Origin: an uncultured Oscillospiraceae bacterium
GTDB taxonomy: Bacteria; Bacillota; Clostridia; Oscillospirales; Oscillospiraceae
DNA length: 64,000 nt
Direction: 5' to 3'
Assembly: GCA_934589145.1 (NCBI GenBank)
Contig: CAKTNW010000003.1
Span: 1-64,000, forward strand
Below are positions 51,001 through 57,856 of the stretch, in pieces. The position numbers and the translations under genes are program-made. A model generated the notes under the pieces. The model was given only the letters and a program-made list of their open reading frames with translations, did no database searches and was not told the DNA's origin. Each line of letters starts with the position of its first letter. Position 1 is the stretch's first letter.

Positions 51001-51475
51001 ATTCGGAATAGTATTCGTCCTCCGCCCAACAGGCGGGGTTTTCGTCGATGTATTGCCAGATCCGGAGATAGTTTGCCTCAGTGCGGATGACGTGGTCGTA
51101 ATAATTGCGCTGCCAAATTTTCCGACCAGCAGTTTTGGTGACCAGTGTTTTGAAGAAACGCACCAGGCTTCCCAATGTTTGCGTAGGGGCCGATGCCCAC
51201 ATCGGCCCGTTTTCCACGCCAATGGTCACCACAAAATGGACATGGTTAGGCATAATGGTGTAAACGTCAATACCGGGAATCGTTTTTATGTACCGTTCAA
51301 CGATACGGCCGTATTCCGATAATACGGTGTGCGGGGCGATGTGGGCATCGCCCCCTACAACATGACCGAGAATGCAGCGCTTCCCTTCGGTACATACCGT
51401 CACAAAATACGCACCGTTTGCGCCGTAATCATATTCCGGCAGACGCATGGGTCTCCGCGTTGGCAGGTGATCCAT
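51001..51475 (-). CDS. REP-associated tyrosine transposase (RAYT) with in-frame REP hairpins
   Basis: The 158-residue protein is an HUH-type Y1 transposase: RLPEYDYGANGAYFVTVCT, the HxH motif IMPNHVHFVV (about residues 74-83), RFFKTLVTKTAG, and late YYDHVIRTEANYLRIWQYIDENP with the catalytic tyrosine. Two segments, VGGDAHIAP (about 40-48) and NGPMWASAP (about 89-97), are encoded by REP-like hairpins at 51333-51358 and 51183-51208. The gene lies 7 bp after ssnA and 20 bp before ygfK, splitting that pair. Its natural targets are probably the REP-like repeats of the window. Confidence 0.88.
51183..51208. repeat. REP-like hairpin inside the RAYT gene, copy A
   Basis: GTAGGGGCCGATG, CCCA, CATCGGCCC: same hairpin as in the 38.8-39.0 kb array. 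It is read through in frame by the RAYT. Confidence 0.85.
51333..51358. repeat. REP-like hairpin inside the RAYT gene, copy B
   Basis: GGGGCGATG, TGGG, CATCGCCCC then CTAC: the inverted orientation of copy A with a one-base variant arm, also at 38794-38820. Confidence 0.85.
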
Positions 51476-51482
51476 TACCGGA

Positions 51483-52826
51483 TCAATAGGTGCGGTGGTT
51501 CAGATCGCCCCAGAGCTTCTTGGCGGCTTCGAGGATGTGGGCGTTCTCGGCCTCCTCGTCGATACCCACCAGCACGCGGTCCTTCATCAGCAGCTTACCG
51601 GCGGCGATGGTGGTCTGGCACTGGCGGCCGGTCATGCCGAAGAGCATGTGGCCGTCGATATTCTCGTCGGAGAAGGGGGTGAAGGGCTTGTAGTCCATGA
51701 CGATGATGTCTGCCGCGGCACCGGCCTTCAGCACGCCCAGCTGCTGGGGGAAGTACTTGGCGCCGATCTTGGCGTTGTTCTTGAACAGCATGTCTGTGAC
51801 CTCGCACCAGCCCACGTTGGGCAGGCAGTTCTGGCTGCGCTGGGAGCACAGAGCCACCTTGATGGACTCCAGCATGTCGTTGGTATAGGCGTCGGTGCCC
51901 ATGCCCAGCAGGATGCCCCGCTTATAGAGCTGGATCACCGGGCAGATGCCGATGGCGTTGCCCATGTTGGACTCGGGGTTATTCACCACCATGGTGCCGG
52001 TCTCCTTGATGATCTCCATCTCGGCGGTGTTCACATGGATGCAGTGGCCCAGAATGGTCTTCTTGCCCAGGATGCCGTGATCCTGCAGGCGCTGCACGGG
52101 ACGGCGGCCGTAGTTCTGGAGAGAGTCGTACACGTCGTTCATGCCCTCGGACACATGGATGTGGTAGCCGGTGCGGCCGTTGTTGGCCTCTACCATACGG
52201 TCAAAGGTCTTATCGGAGATGGTGAACAGGGCGTGGCCGCCGAACATGGCCGCCAGCATGGGATCCTTGCGCTGCTCACACTCGGTGATGAAGTCGGCGT
52301 TCTCCTTGATGGCCTGCAGGCACTTCTCCTCGCCGTCACGGTCGGACACCTCATAGCACAGGCAGGAGCGCAGGCCCAGGCGCTTGCTCTCCTCGGCGAT
52401 GGTGTGCAGCGTGCCGGGGATCTCGCCATAGCTGGCGTGATGGTCGAACACGGTGGTGACGCCCTGCTTGATGGAGTCGATGTACAGCGCGGTGGCGCTG
52501 GCACGGGTGCCGTCCATCATCAGGTGGCGGTCGATGGCCCACCAGGTGCCGTCCAGCACCTCATAGAAGTTGGTGGGGTTGTTGCCCACGATGCTCAGGC
52601 CGCGGGCCAGGGCGGAGTAGATGTGGGTGTGGGCGTTGATCAGGGCCGGCATGATGACGCCGCCCTTGGCGTCGATGATCTCGGCCTCGGGGTATTTGGC
52701 GCGCAGGGCGGCCTCCTCGCCCACCTCCACGATGCTGGTGCCCTCGTAGGCCACCGCGCCGTGCTCGTAATAGCCCTTGCCCTCGCTGTCGCGGGTGATC
52801 AGACGTCCGTTTGTCAATAAGGTCAT
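51483..52826 (-). CDS. ssnA: SsnA-like amidohydrolase
   Basis: The 447-residue protein is an amidohydrolase (TIM-barrel, metal-dependent) with NAHTHIYSALARG (metal HxH), YHIHVSEGMNDV, ILGHCIHVN, and GMGTDAYTNDML. The match is to SsnA/TrzF-type enzymes that deaminate ring compounds. In E. coli ssnA lies next to ygfK, as here. The start has AGGAGGGAACACC. The leader carries an attenuator-like terminator. Confidence 0.92.
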   Translation of the reverse strand: MTLLTNGRLITRDSEGKGYYEHGAVAYEGTSIVEVGEEAALRAKYPEAEIIDAKGGVIMPALINAHTHIYSALARGLSIVGNNPTNFYEVLDGTWWAIDRHLMMDGTRASATALYIDSIKQGVTTVFDHHASYGEIPGTLHTIAEESKRLGLRSCLCYEVSDRDGEEKCLQAIKENADFITECEQRKDPMLAAMFGGHALFTISDKTFDRMVEANNGRTGYHIHVSEGMNDVYDSLQNYGRRPVQRLQDHGILGKKTILGHCIHVNTAEMEIIKETGTMVVNNPESNMGNAIGICPVIQLYKRGILLGMGTDAYTNDMLESIKVALCSQRSQNCLPNVGWCEVTDMLFKNNAKIGAKYFPQQLGVLKAGAAADIIVMDYKPFTPFSDENIDGHMLFGMTGRQCQTTIAAGKLLMKDRVLVGIDEEAENAHILEAAKKLWGDLNHRTY

Positions 52827-52877
52827 AGGTGTTCCCTCCTGTAAAAAAGTTCCAATGAACCATCACCGCCGCATAAT

Positions 52878-52916
52878 GCAAAAAATGTTCCAGACCTCAA
52901 ACGAAGTCTGAAACAC
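52878..52916 (-). terminator. Leader terminator (attenuator) upstream of ssnA
   Basis: On the minus strand GTGTTTCAGAC and GTCTGGAACAT form an 11-bp stem with two wobble pairs, followed by TTTTTT (52880-52885), about 50 nt before the ssnA start. It lies within the untranslated leader, so it is likely conditional. Confidence 0.7.
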
Positions 52917-52990
52917 TCAAGCCCTTGCGCCGAGTGATAGTTGCAGCCCGTGCGCGAAGCACTTCCTTACAGCTACCAATCTTGGATTGT
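52917..52990 (-). promoter_or_regulatory. Structured ssnA leader, candidate riboswitch/attenuator sensor
   Basis: Upstream of the attenuator the leader has a GTGC/GCGCAC stem-loop and GTAGCTG...CAGC pairing. Its CACTC (plus 52932-52936) can pair with GAGTG at the foot of the terminator stem (52914-52918), which would compete with termination. I do not recognise a known riboswitch consensus. Confidence 0.45.
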
Positions 52991-52997
52991 TACTTCT

Positions 52998-53026
52998 ATT
53001 TTACCCGAAAACGCCGCGGGATGCAA
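52998..53026 (-). promoter_or_regulatory. Promoter of ssnA-RAYT-ygfK
   Basis: Minus-strand TTGCAT (53021-53026), 17-bp spacer, TAAAAT (52998-53003). The leader to ssnA is about 165 nt. Confidence 0.7.
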
Positions 53027-53091
53027 GTCCTAATTGTGGCCTTTCCCCAAAAAAATCGCTGTTTTTCAACGGTTTCACCGCAAATTGTATC

Positions 53092-53120
53092 TTGACGTAT
53101 GTAATCTTGTGTGCTATATT
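53092..53120 (+). promoter_or_regulatory. Promoter of the SGNH hydrolase gene
   Basis: TTGACG (53092-53097), 17-bp spacer, TATATT (53115-53120). Confidence 0.75.
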
Positions 53121-53149
53121 AGATGCAACGAATGAGGAGGTGCCATGTG

Positions 53150-53827
53150 ATGCGCAATGTGTATATTTACGGCGATTCTCTGCTGAAGGCCACCGTGCCG
53201 GACGAGGAGCTGAAATACCATTTCCGCCTGCCGGAGATCATGGCCCGCTACCCCTCCGACCGGGTGCAGGTGACCAACCGGGCCAAGATGGGCGCCACGG
53301 TGTCCAAGGGCTTGTCGCTGGTGGAGCACGACGCCCAGCGGGGCCTTGACGCGGACTACGCCCTGATCTGCTACGGCGGCAACGACAGCGACTATGACTG
53401 GGCCGCCATCGCCGCCGACCCGGAGGGCGACCACCAGCCCCACACCAAGCGGGAGACCTTCCGCCAGACGCTGGACAGCATGCTGAAGGTGCTGTATCAG
53501 CAGGGGGTGCAGCCGGTGCTGATGAGCCTGCCGCCCATCGATCCCCGGCGGTATCTGCGCTTTATCTGCCGCAACGGGCTGGACAGGAACGCCATCATGC
53601 GCTGGCTGGGGGACGAGGATATGATCTACCGCCATCAGGAGCTGTACAGCGACACGGTGACGGAGCTGGCCTATGCCAACGGCGTGCCGCTGATCCATGT
53701 GCGCCAGGCGTTTCTGGCGGATCACCATATGAACGACCTGCTGTCCGCCGACGGCATCCATCTCACTATGGACGGCTACGGCAAGCTGTTCGACACGCTG
53801 GCCGACTGGCTGCGGCCCAAGCTGTAA
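53150..53827 (+). CDS. SGNH/GDSL-family hydrolase
   Basis: The 225-residue protein has the SGNH blocks: YIYGDSLLKATV (GDS at about residues 7-9), GGNDSDYDW (block III) and the late DGIHLTMDGYGKLFD with catalytic DxxH. It has no signal peptide, so it acts in the cytosol, probably on an ester. The ATG at 53150 follows AGGAGGTGCC. Confidence 0.87.
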   Translation: MRNVYIYGDSLLKATVPDEELKYHFRLPEIMARYPSDRVQVTNRAKMGATVSKGLSLVEHDAQRGLDADYALICYGGNDSDYDWAAIAADPEGDHQPHTKRETFRQTLDSMLKVLYQQGVQPVLMSLPPIDPRRYLRFICRNGLDRNAIMRWLGDEDMIYRHQELYSDTVTELAYANGVPLIHVRQAFLADHHMNDLLSADGIHLTMDGYGKLFDTLADWLRPKL

Positions 53828-53832
53828 AATAA

Positions 53833-53861
53833 AAACCCGACACGAAGTGTCGGGTTTTTTG
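53833..53861 (+). terminator. Terminator after the SGNH gene
   Basis: AAAACCCGACAC and GTGTCGGGTTTTTT form a stem with a T tail. Confidence 0.93.
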
Positions 53862-53865
53862 CTGC

Positions 53866-53926
53866 TTACAGCTCGATCAGGCCTACGTCCAGCATGTTCT
53901 GCAAGCTCATGAGGATACCCAGCGTA
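53866..53926 (-). pseudogene. Fragment of the 3' end of a methionine-gamma-lyase-family gene
   Basis: Read on the minus strand this 61-bp piece encodes LGILMSLQNMLDVGLIEL and a stop, matching the last residues LGILMSLQNMLDAGLIDL of the gene at 55352-56632. The DNA is about 85 percent identical, with changes mostly at third positions. It has no start and is separated from the intact gene by 1.4 kb of low-GC sequence. It looks like one side of an insertion at that gene's 3' end. Confidence 0.75.
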
Positions 53927-53933
53927 TGATTGC

Positions 53934-54155
53934 CTATCGCGGCCAGCGCAGTCCATGCGGCAGGCATAAGATATAATCCGCGCTGACGTGATAATACCGG
54001 CAGAGCGTTTGCAAATGGCGCAGCGGGAGTTCATTGAGCCCGCGTTCGTACCGCGCGTATACTTGTTGTGTCGTCCCCAAAATGGATGCTACCTCAGATT
54101 GTGTCAGGTCAGCATCTTCACGCAGTTCCCTCAATATGTCGGCATAGCATCTCAT
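53934..54155 (-). CDS. XRE-family repressor of a small island
   Basis: The 73-residue protein is one helix-turn-helix domain: LRELREDADLTQSEVASILGTTQQVYARYERGLNELPLRHLQTLCRYY. It is divergent from the gene at 54274, with two palindromic operators between. Start at the ATG at 54155, with GGAGAC upstream. Confidence 0.87.
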   Translation of the reverse strand: MRCYADILRELREDADLTQSEVASILGTTQQVYARYERGLNELPLRHLQTLCRYYHVSADYILCLPHGLRWPR

Positions 54156-54195
54156 GGGAGGTCTCCTTCATTAAAGTAGACTATTATTATGCCGT

Positions 54196-54241
54196 ACACC
54201 AGATATGGTGTATTGACTTTACGCCACATGTGGTGTAAAAT
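54196..54241. promoter_or_regulatory. Paired operators and promoter in the small island
   Basis: ACACCAGATATGGTGT (54196-54211) and ACGCCACATGTGGTGT (54221-54236) are near-identical palindromes. The plus-strand promoter TTGACT (54213-54218), 17-bp spacer, TAAAAT (54236-54241) is covered by the second one. Likely sites for the XRE repressor. Confidence 0.7.
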
Positions 54242-54273
54242 GTAGACAAGAACAAATGAAGGGAGAGAAAGAA

Positions 54274-54828
54274 ATGGCTCTTTTTGGCCCCAGCAAAAAA
54301 GCAATCATGGAAGATTTGACACAGCAGTTATCAACACATCCAATGCTGCGATGGGTTGCACAGGTATTGCGGCAGGAGGAACAGCAGAATTGCGATCAAA
54401 AGCCTGCTGATGCATGGAAGCATCATGTAGAGAATTACTACGATGACGGCGTTCGCACGGTTTTTGTATTTTGCGATTATCTGGGTGTTTTACATGGAAA
54501 GGCTCAGCAGATGTTCCCGACAAGGGAGGAAGAAAAGAACGGGTGGAAAATGCCCACCCATGATGGGTTCCGTTATACAACATGCGGCTATGAGCCGTTA
54601 TCTGGCTATTGCGGGCTTGGCTACCGTGATGTGATGGGGGTTTGGACTGAAGTTGTGCGGGCGCTTATGAAGAAGATGTATCCAAATTATCGGTATTCAG
54701 AATGCGCGACACGCGAGAGGCAGACTCCGACTGTAAGCAATGAGCCTCATTTTGATGATTCATTTATGTGTTACTTTACTTACACTCTGCCGCGGCCGCA
54801 CTATGAAAAGTGGTTCAAAGAACAATAG
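54274..54828 (+). CDS. Unknown protein of the small island
   Basis: The 184-residue soluble protein starts with ALFGPSKKAIMEDLTQQLS and has VENYYDDGVRTVFVFCDYLGVLHGKAQQMF and GFRYTTCGYEPLSGYCGLGYRD. The ATG at 54274 follows GGGAGAG; an earlier ATG overlaps that site. No family is recognised. It is first of a plus-strand set with three Cys-rich mini-proteins. The role could be toxin, anti-phage factor or phage-derived. Confidence 0.65.
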   Translation: MALFGPSKKAIMEDLTQQLSTHPMLRWVAQVLRQEEQQNCDQKPADAWKHHVENYYDDGVRTVFVFCDYLGVLHGKAQQMFPTREEEKNGWKMPTHDGFRYTTCGYEPLSGYCGLGYRDVMGVWTEVVRALMKKMYPNYRYSECATRERQTPTVSNEPHFDDSFMCYFTYTLPRPHYEKWFKEQ

Positions 54829-54878
54829 TAGATACTCGCAGATCACTGCGAAACAAAAAAGAAAAGGAGCGACATATT

Positions 54879-55016
54879 ATGAGATTCGTAAAAAACAGGA
54901 GAACCAAAAAGCTGCGTATTTGCTGTGATGCGGTTTGCTGCCGGTGTTGTGGTACAGGACGCATGTATGATGGCAGCATTTGCTACCATTGCCAGGGAAC
55001 AGGCGTTGAGCCGTAA
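54879..55016 (+). CDS. 45-residue Cys-rich protein (DnaJ-like zinc motif)
   Basis: The start at 54879 has AAAAGGAGCG upstream. The product has a basic N-terminus, then CRCCGTGRMYDG and CYHCQGTG, a pair of CxxCxGxG-type motifs like the DnaJ zinc centre. Probably binds zinc. Confidence 0.6.
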   Translation: MRFVKNRRTKKLRICCDAVCCRCCGTGRMYDGSICYHCQGTGVEP

Positions 55017-55028
55017 GAGGGTAGGCAA

Positions 55029-55184
55029 GTGAGCGAGCGCTGTGATTATCACATTGAAAAATGGGGCGATCATTATTGTGCCTTGAAGAAGGAAATCGTC
55101 AGCTATGATCAATATGTTGCCCATTGCAGGGACAATTATAAGGAAAGCTGCCCCATTTACCAGTTTTGGAAGGAGCACAGGTGA
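55029..55184 (+). CDS. 51-residue Cys-containing mini-protein
   Basis: A GTG start follows GAGGGTAGGCAA. The product MSERCDYHIEKWGDHYCALK with CPIYQFWKEHR has five cysteines and many aromatics. No family known. It ends just before the next start. Confidence 0.5.
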   Translation: MSERCDYHIEKWGDHYCALKKEIVSYDQYVAHCRDNYKESCPIYQFWKEHR

Positions 55185-55186
55185 CG

Positions 55187-55303
55187 ATGGAAAGACGGGA
55201 TTGCCCATTTTGCGGCTTTTTGGCACACTTTGTGTGCAGCGACGGGAGTACGGCAACGTTTAAATGTGAGCGCTGCGGACGTCTGTTCAAGGTAAGATTA
55301 TGA
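55187..55303 (+). CDS. 38-residue zinc-ribbon mini-protein
   Basis: The frame begins at the ATG at 55187 (an in-frame GTG lies two codons earlier) with AAGGAGCACAGG upstream. It has CPFCGFLAHFVC and CERCGRLF, a zinc ribbon similar to Com-like phage proteins. Small size makes it tentative. Confidence 0.55.
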   Translation: MERRDCPFCGFLAHFVCSDGSTATFKCERCGRLFKVRL

Positions 55304-55345
55304 ATAAAAAGCTTCCGAAGGATATTCCTTCGGAAGCTTTTTATA
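55304..55345. terminator. Bidirectional terminator at the island end
   Basis: AAAAAGCTTCCGAAGG and CCTTCGGAAGCTTTTT form a perfect stem with an ATATT loop. Confidence 0.93.
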
Positions 55346-55351
55346 TCCATT

Positions 55352-56632
55352 TTACAGGTCGATCAATCCTGCATCCAGCATGTTTTGCAGGCTCATGAGG
55401 ATGCCCAGCTTGGCGTGATACCAGGTCAGGCCGCCCTGGAAGTACACGGCGTAGGGCTCACGGATGGGGCCGTCGGCGGAAAGCTCGATGGACGCGCCCT
55501 GGATGAACGCGCCCGCCGCCATGATGACCTCATCATCGTAGCCCGGCATGGCCCAGGGCTCCGGCGTGACGTAGCTGTCCACCGGCGCGGCGGCCTGGAT
55601 GCCTTTGCAGAAGGCCACCATGCCCGCCCGGCTCTTCAGCTCCACCGCCTGGATGATATCCCGGCGCACCTCGCGGGAGGAGGGCACCACACGGAAGCCC
55701 AGCTTTTCATAGCAGGCGGCGGCGAACACAGCGCCCTTCACGGCGGAGGACACCACCGTGGGAGCCAGGAACAATCCCTGATAGAAGGAGGGCAGCACGC
55801 CCAGATTCGCGCCTACCTCACGGCCCAGGCCGGGGGCAGTCAGGCGGTAGGCGCAGCGGTCGATCAGATCCTGGCGGCCGCAGATGTAGCCGCCGGTGGG
55901 CGCCAGGCCGCCGCCCAGGTTCTTGATGAGGCTGCCCACGGCCATGTCCGCGCCCACGTTGGTGGGCTCGTCGGTCTCCACGAATTCGCCGTAGCAGTTG
56001 TCCACCATGCAGATGACGTCTGGCTTGCACTGCTTGCAGAAGGCGATCAGCTCACCGATCTGGGCCACGGAATAGCTGGGGCGGGTGGCGTAGCCCTTGG
56101 AGCGCTGGATGGTGATGAGCTTGGTCTTGTCGTTGATGGCGGCGCGGATGCCGTCGTAGTCGAAGGCGCCGCCCTCCAGCAGCTCAACCTGCCGGTAGCT
56201 GACGCCGTACTCCGCCAGGGAGCCGGGGGTGGGCCGGGTGCCGATGACGCCTGCCAGCGTGTCATAGGGTGCGCCCACCGGGGACAGCAGCTCGTCGCCC
56301 GGCAGCAGGTTGGCCGCCAGGGCCAGGGCCAGGGCGTGGGTGCCGCAGGTGATCTGGGGCCGCACCAGCGCCGCCTCGGTGCCGAAGATGCGGGCATAGA
56401 TCCGCTCCAGATTGTCCCGGCCGTCATCGTCGTAGCCGTAGCCGGTGGAGGGGTTGAAGTGCATGGCGGCCAGACGGTTCTCCTGCATGGCCTGGATCAC
56501 CTTGGCCTGATTGTGCTCGGCCACGGCGTCGATATGGGCGAACTGGGGCGCGATCTCCGCCAGCACCGCCGCGCCGAAATCCAGCACCCGCTGGGAAACG
56601 CCCATCTGGGCGTACAGTTCATTGGTGGTCAT
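55352..56632 (-). CDS. Methionine gamma-lyase family (aluminium-resistance-type) PLP protein
   Basis: The 426-residue protein matches the family with HFNPSTGYGYDDDGRDNLERIYARIFGTEAALVRPQ, LITIQRSKGYATRPSYS, VDNCYGEF, GSLIKNLGGGLAPTGGYICG (PLP Lys) and the C-terminal LTWYHAKLGILMSLQNML. It is fold type I. The reaction is not proven for this group. I use the ATG at 56632 with AAGGAGAGAG. A second copy of its last 60 bases is at 53866. Confidence 0.88.
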   Translation of the reverse strand: MTTNELYAQMGVSQRVLDFGAAVLAEIAPQFAHIDAVAEHNQAKVIQAMQENRLAAMHFNPSTGYGYDDDGRDNLERIYARIFGTEAALVRPQITCGTHALALALAANLLPGDELLSPVGAPYDTLAGVIGTRPTPGSLAEYGVSYRQVELLEGGAFDYDGIRAAINDKTKLITIQRSKGYATRPSYSVAQIGELIAFCKQCKPDVICMVDNCYGEFVETDEPTNVGADMAVGSLIKNLGGGLAPTGGYICGRQDLIDRCAYRLTAPGLGREVGANLGVLPSFYQGLFLAPTVVSSAVKGAVFAAACYEKLGFRVVPSSREVRRDIIQAVELKSRAGMVAFCKGIQAAAPVDSYVTPEPWAMPGYDDEVIMAAGAFIQGASIELSADGPIREPYAVYFQGGLTWYHAKLGILMSLQNMLDAGLIDL

Positions 56633-56643
56633 ATGCTCTCTCC

Positions 56644-57405
56644 TTACTGGCGCTCTTCCGGGAAGGTGACGCCGTTCCATTTCATCAGCACCCGGATGGG
56701 GTAGTCCCGATCCAGATAGTGGCGGCTGAACCACTCGTAGGTGGCCTGGGGCAGGTGTACCAGCTCCGGCGCGTCGCAGCGGAAGCGGTCAAAGGTGGTC
56801 TGGTCGCCGCTGAGCAGCGCCGCCGCCAGCTCCAGCTTCCCCTCGTTCATCAGCCGCTCCAAGCAGCCGTCCATAATGACGGCGCAGGCGCGCTCCTCTT
56901 CGCCGGCATAGTCCTCCCGGTGGCCCAGCCAGTAGAGGAATTCCTCCGGGTCGAGATCCATGCGGGTGGTGATCTGGCTCAGCTTGTAGAATTCCTTCCA
57001 GTCCCGGCGCTTCAGCACGTCGATGAGGTACTGCACCAGTCCGTCGTCCATGGCCACGCAGTCCAGAAACACCTCGAAGGCGTGCTTGCCCGCGTCGGGG
57101 TCAGGCTCGGCCGGGGTCTCCGGGGCTTCCGGCTGAGGGGCTTCCTCCTGTTGGGCGCTTTTCAGAAACGCCTCAAAGCCCGCCATGCCGCTGTCGCCGT
57201 CAAAGAGGCTCTCCGGCAGCGTCTCGCCGTCCTGTGCGGCGCAGGCCCGGACGAAGTCCGCCGCGCCCATGGACGCCAGATGCTCGGAGATCTGCCGGGT
57301 GCGGCCCTCCTCGTCCTCCGCCGTCAGGGTAATGCCCGCCGGGGCGGAGCGCTTGCCCTCCAAAAGCTCGGTCATATACCGCAGATAATAGTCGAAAAGC
57401 TCCAT
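56644..57405 (-). CDS. Uncharacterised helical protein
   Basis: The 253-residue soluble protein is acidic and mostly helical, with a Pro/Glu-rich linker (about 88-105) between two halves. WKEFYKLSQITTRMDLDPEEFLYWLGHRED and WFSRHYLDRDYPIRVLMKWNGVTF are distinctive. No family is recognised. Its stop is 11 bp before the next start, so it is likely co-transcribed with the PLP gene. Confidence 0.65.
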   Translation of the reverse strand: MELFDYYLRYMTELLEGKRSAPAGITLTAEDEEGRTRQISEHLASMGAADFVRACAAQDGETLPESLFDGDSGMAGFEAFLKSAQQEEAPQPEAPETPAEPDPDAGKHAFEVFLDCVAMDDGLVQYLIDVLKRRDWKEFYKLSQITTRMDLDPEEFLYWLGHREDYAGEEERACAVIMDGCLERLMNEGKLELAAALLSGDQTTFDRFRCDAPELVHLPQATYEWFSRHYLDRDYPIRVLMKWNGVTFPEERQ

Positions 57406-57507
57406 ATTAGGCTCCTTATTGTACCAATTTCAACCTGAAATTCTACCATATCACGGTTGTAATTGCAAGGTAATTCCGGTAAAATGGGGCAAAAGGGGAG
57501 ATGACGG

Positions 57508-57810
57508 ATGTACTATGTATATATGCTCCGGTGCCGGGGCGGCGTGTATTATACGGGACTGGCGGCGGATGTGGGCAAGCGGTACCGGCAGCATCTGTCG
57601 GGCAAGGGGGCGAAGTTCACACGCGCCTACCCGCCGGAGGCCATCGCGGCGGTATGGCGCTGCGGCGACAAATCCACGGCGGCAAAGGTGGAATACGCCA
57701 TCAAAAAACGTCTGACCCATCAGCAGAAGGAGCGGCTGGCCGCCGCGCCGGAGACGCTGACGGCAATGCTGCCGGAGGTGAGGGTGTGGGAGGTATCGGC
57801 GGACAAGTGA
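57508..57810 (+). CDS. GIY-YIG endonuclease-domain protein
   Basis: The 100-residue protein is a UPF0213/YhbQ-type GIY-YIG: YYVYMLRCRGGVYYTGLAADVGKRYRQHL (YVY...YTG, then Arg), then EAIAAVWRCGDKSTAAKVEYAIKKRL. It is a lone nuclease domain. GGAGATGACGG lies before the ATG. Confidence 0.9.
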   Translation: MYYVYMLRCRGGVYYTGLAADVGKRYRQHLSGKGAKFTRAYPPEAIAAVWRCGDKSTAAKVEYAIKKRLTHQQKERLAAAPETLTAMLPEVRVWEVSADK

Positions 57811-57851
57811 TAAAAAGAGTGCGTTCCTTTCGGAACGCACTCTTTTTATCA
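57808..57851. terminator. Bidirectional terminator
   Basis: AAAAAGAGTGCGTTCC and GGAACGCACTCTTTTT form a perfect stem between convergent genes. Confidence 0.93.
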
Positions 57852-57856
57852 CGCTG

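Noticed and set aside
53866-53926. Separate small gene
   Set aside because: No start or ribosome site; it matches the last codons of the neighbouring PLP gene.
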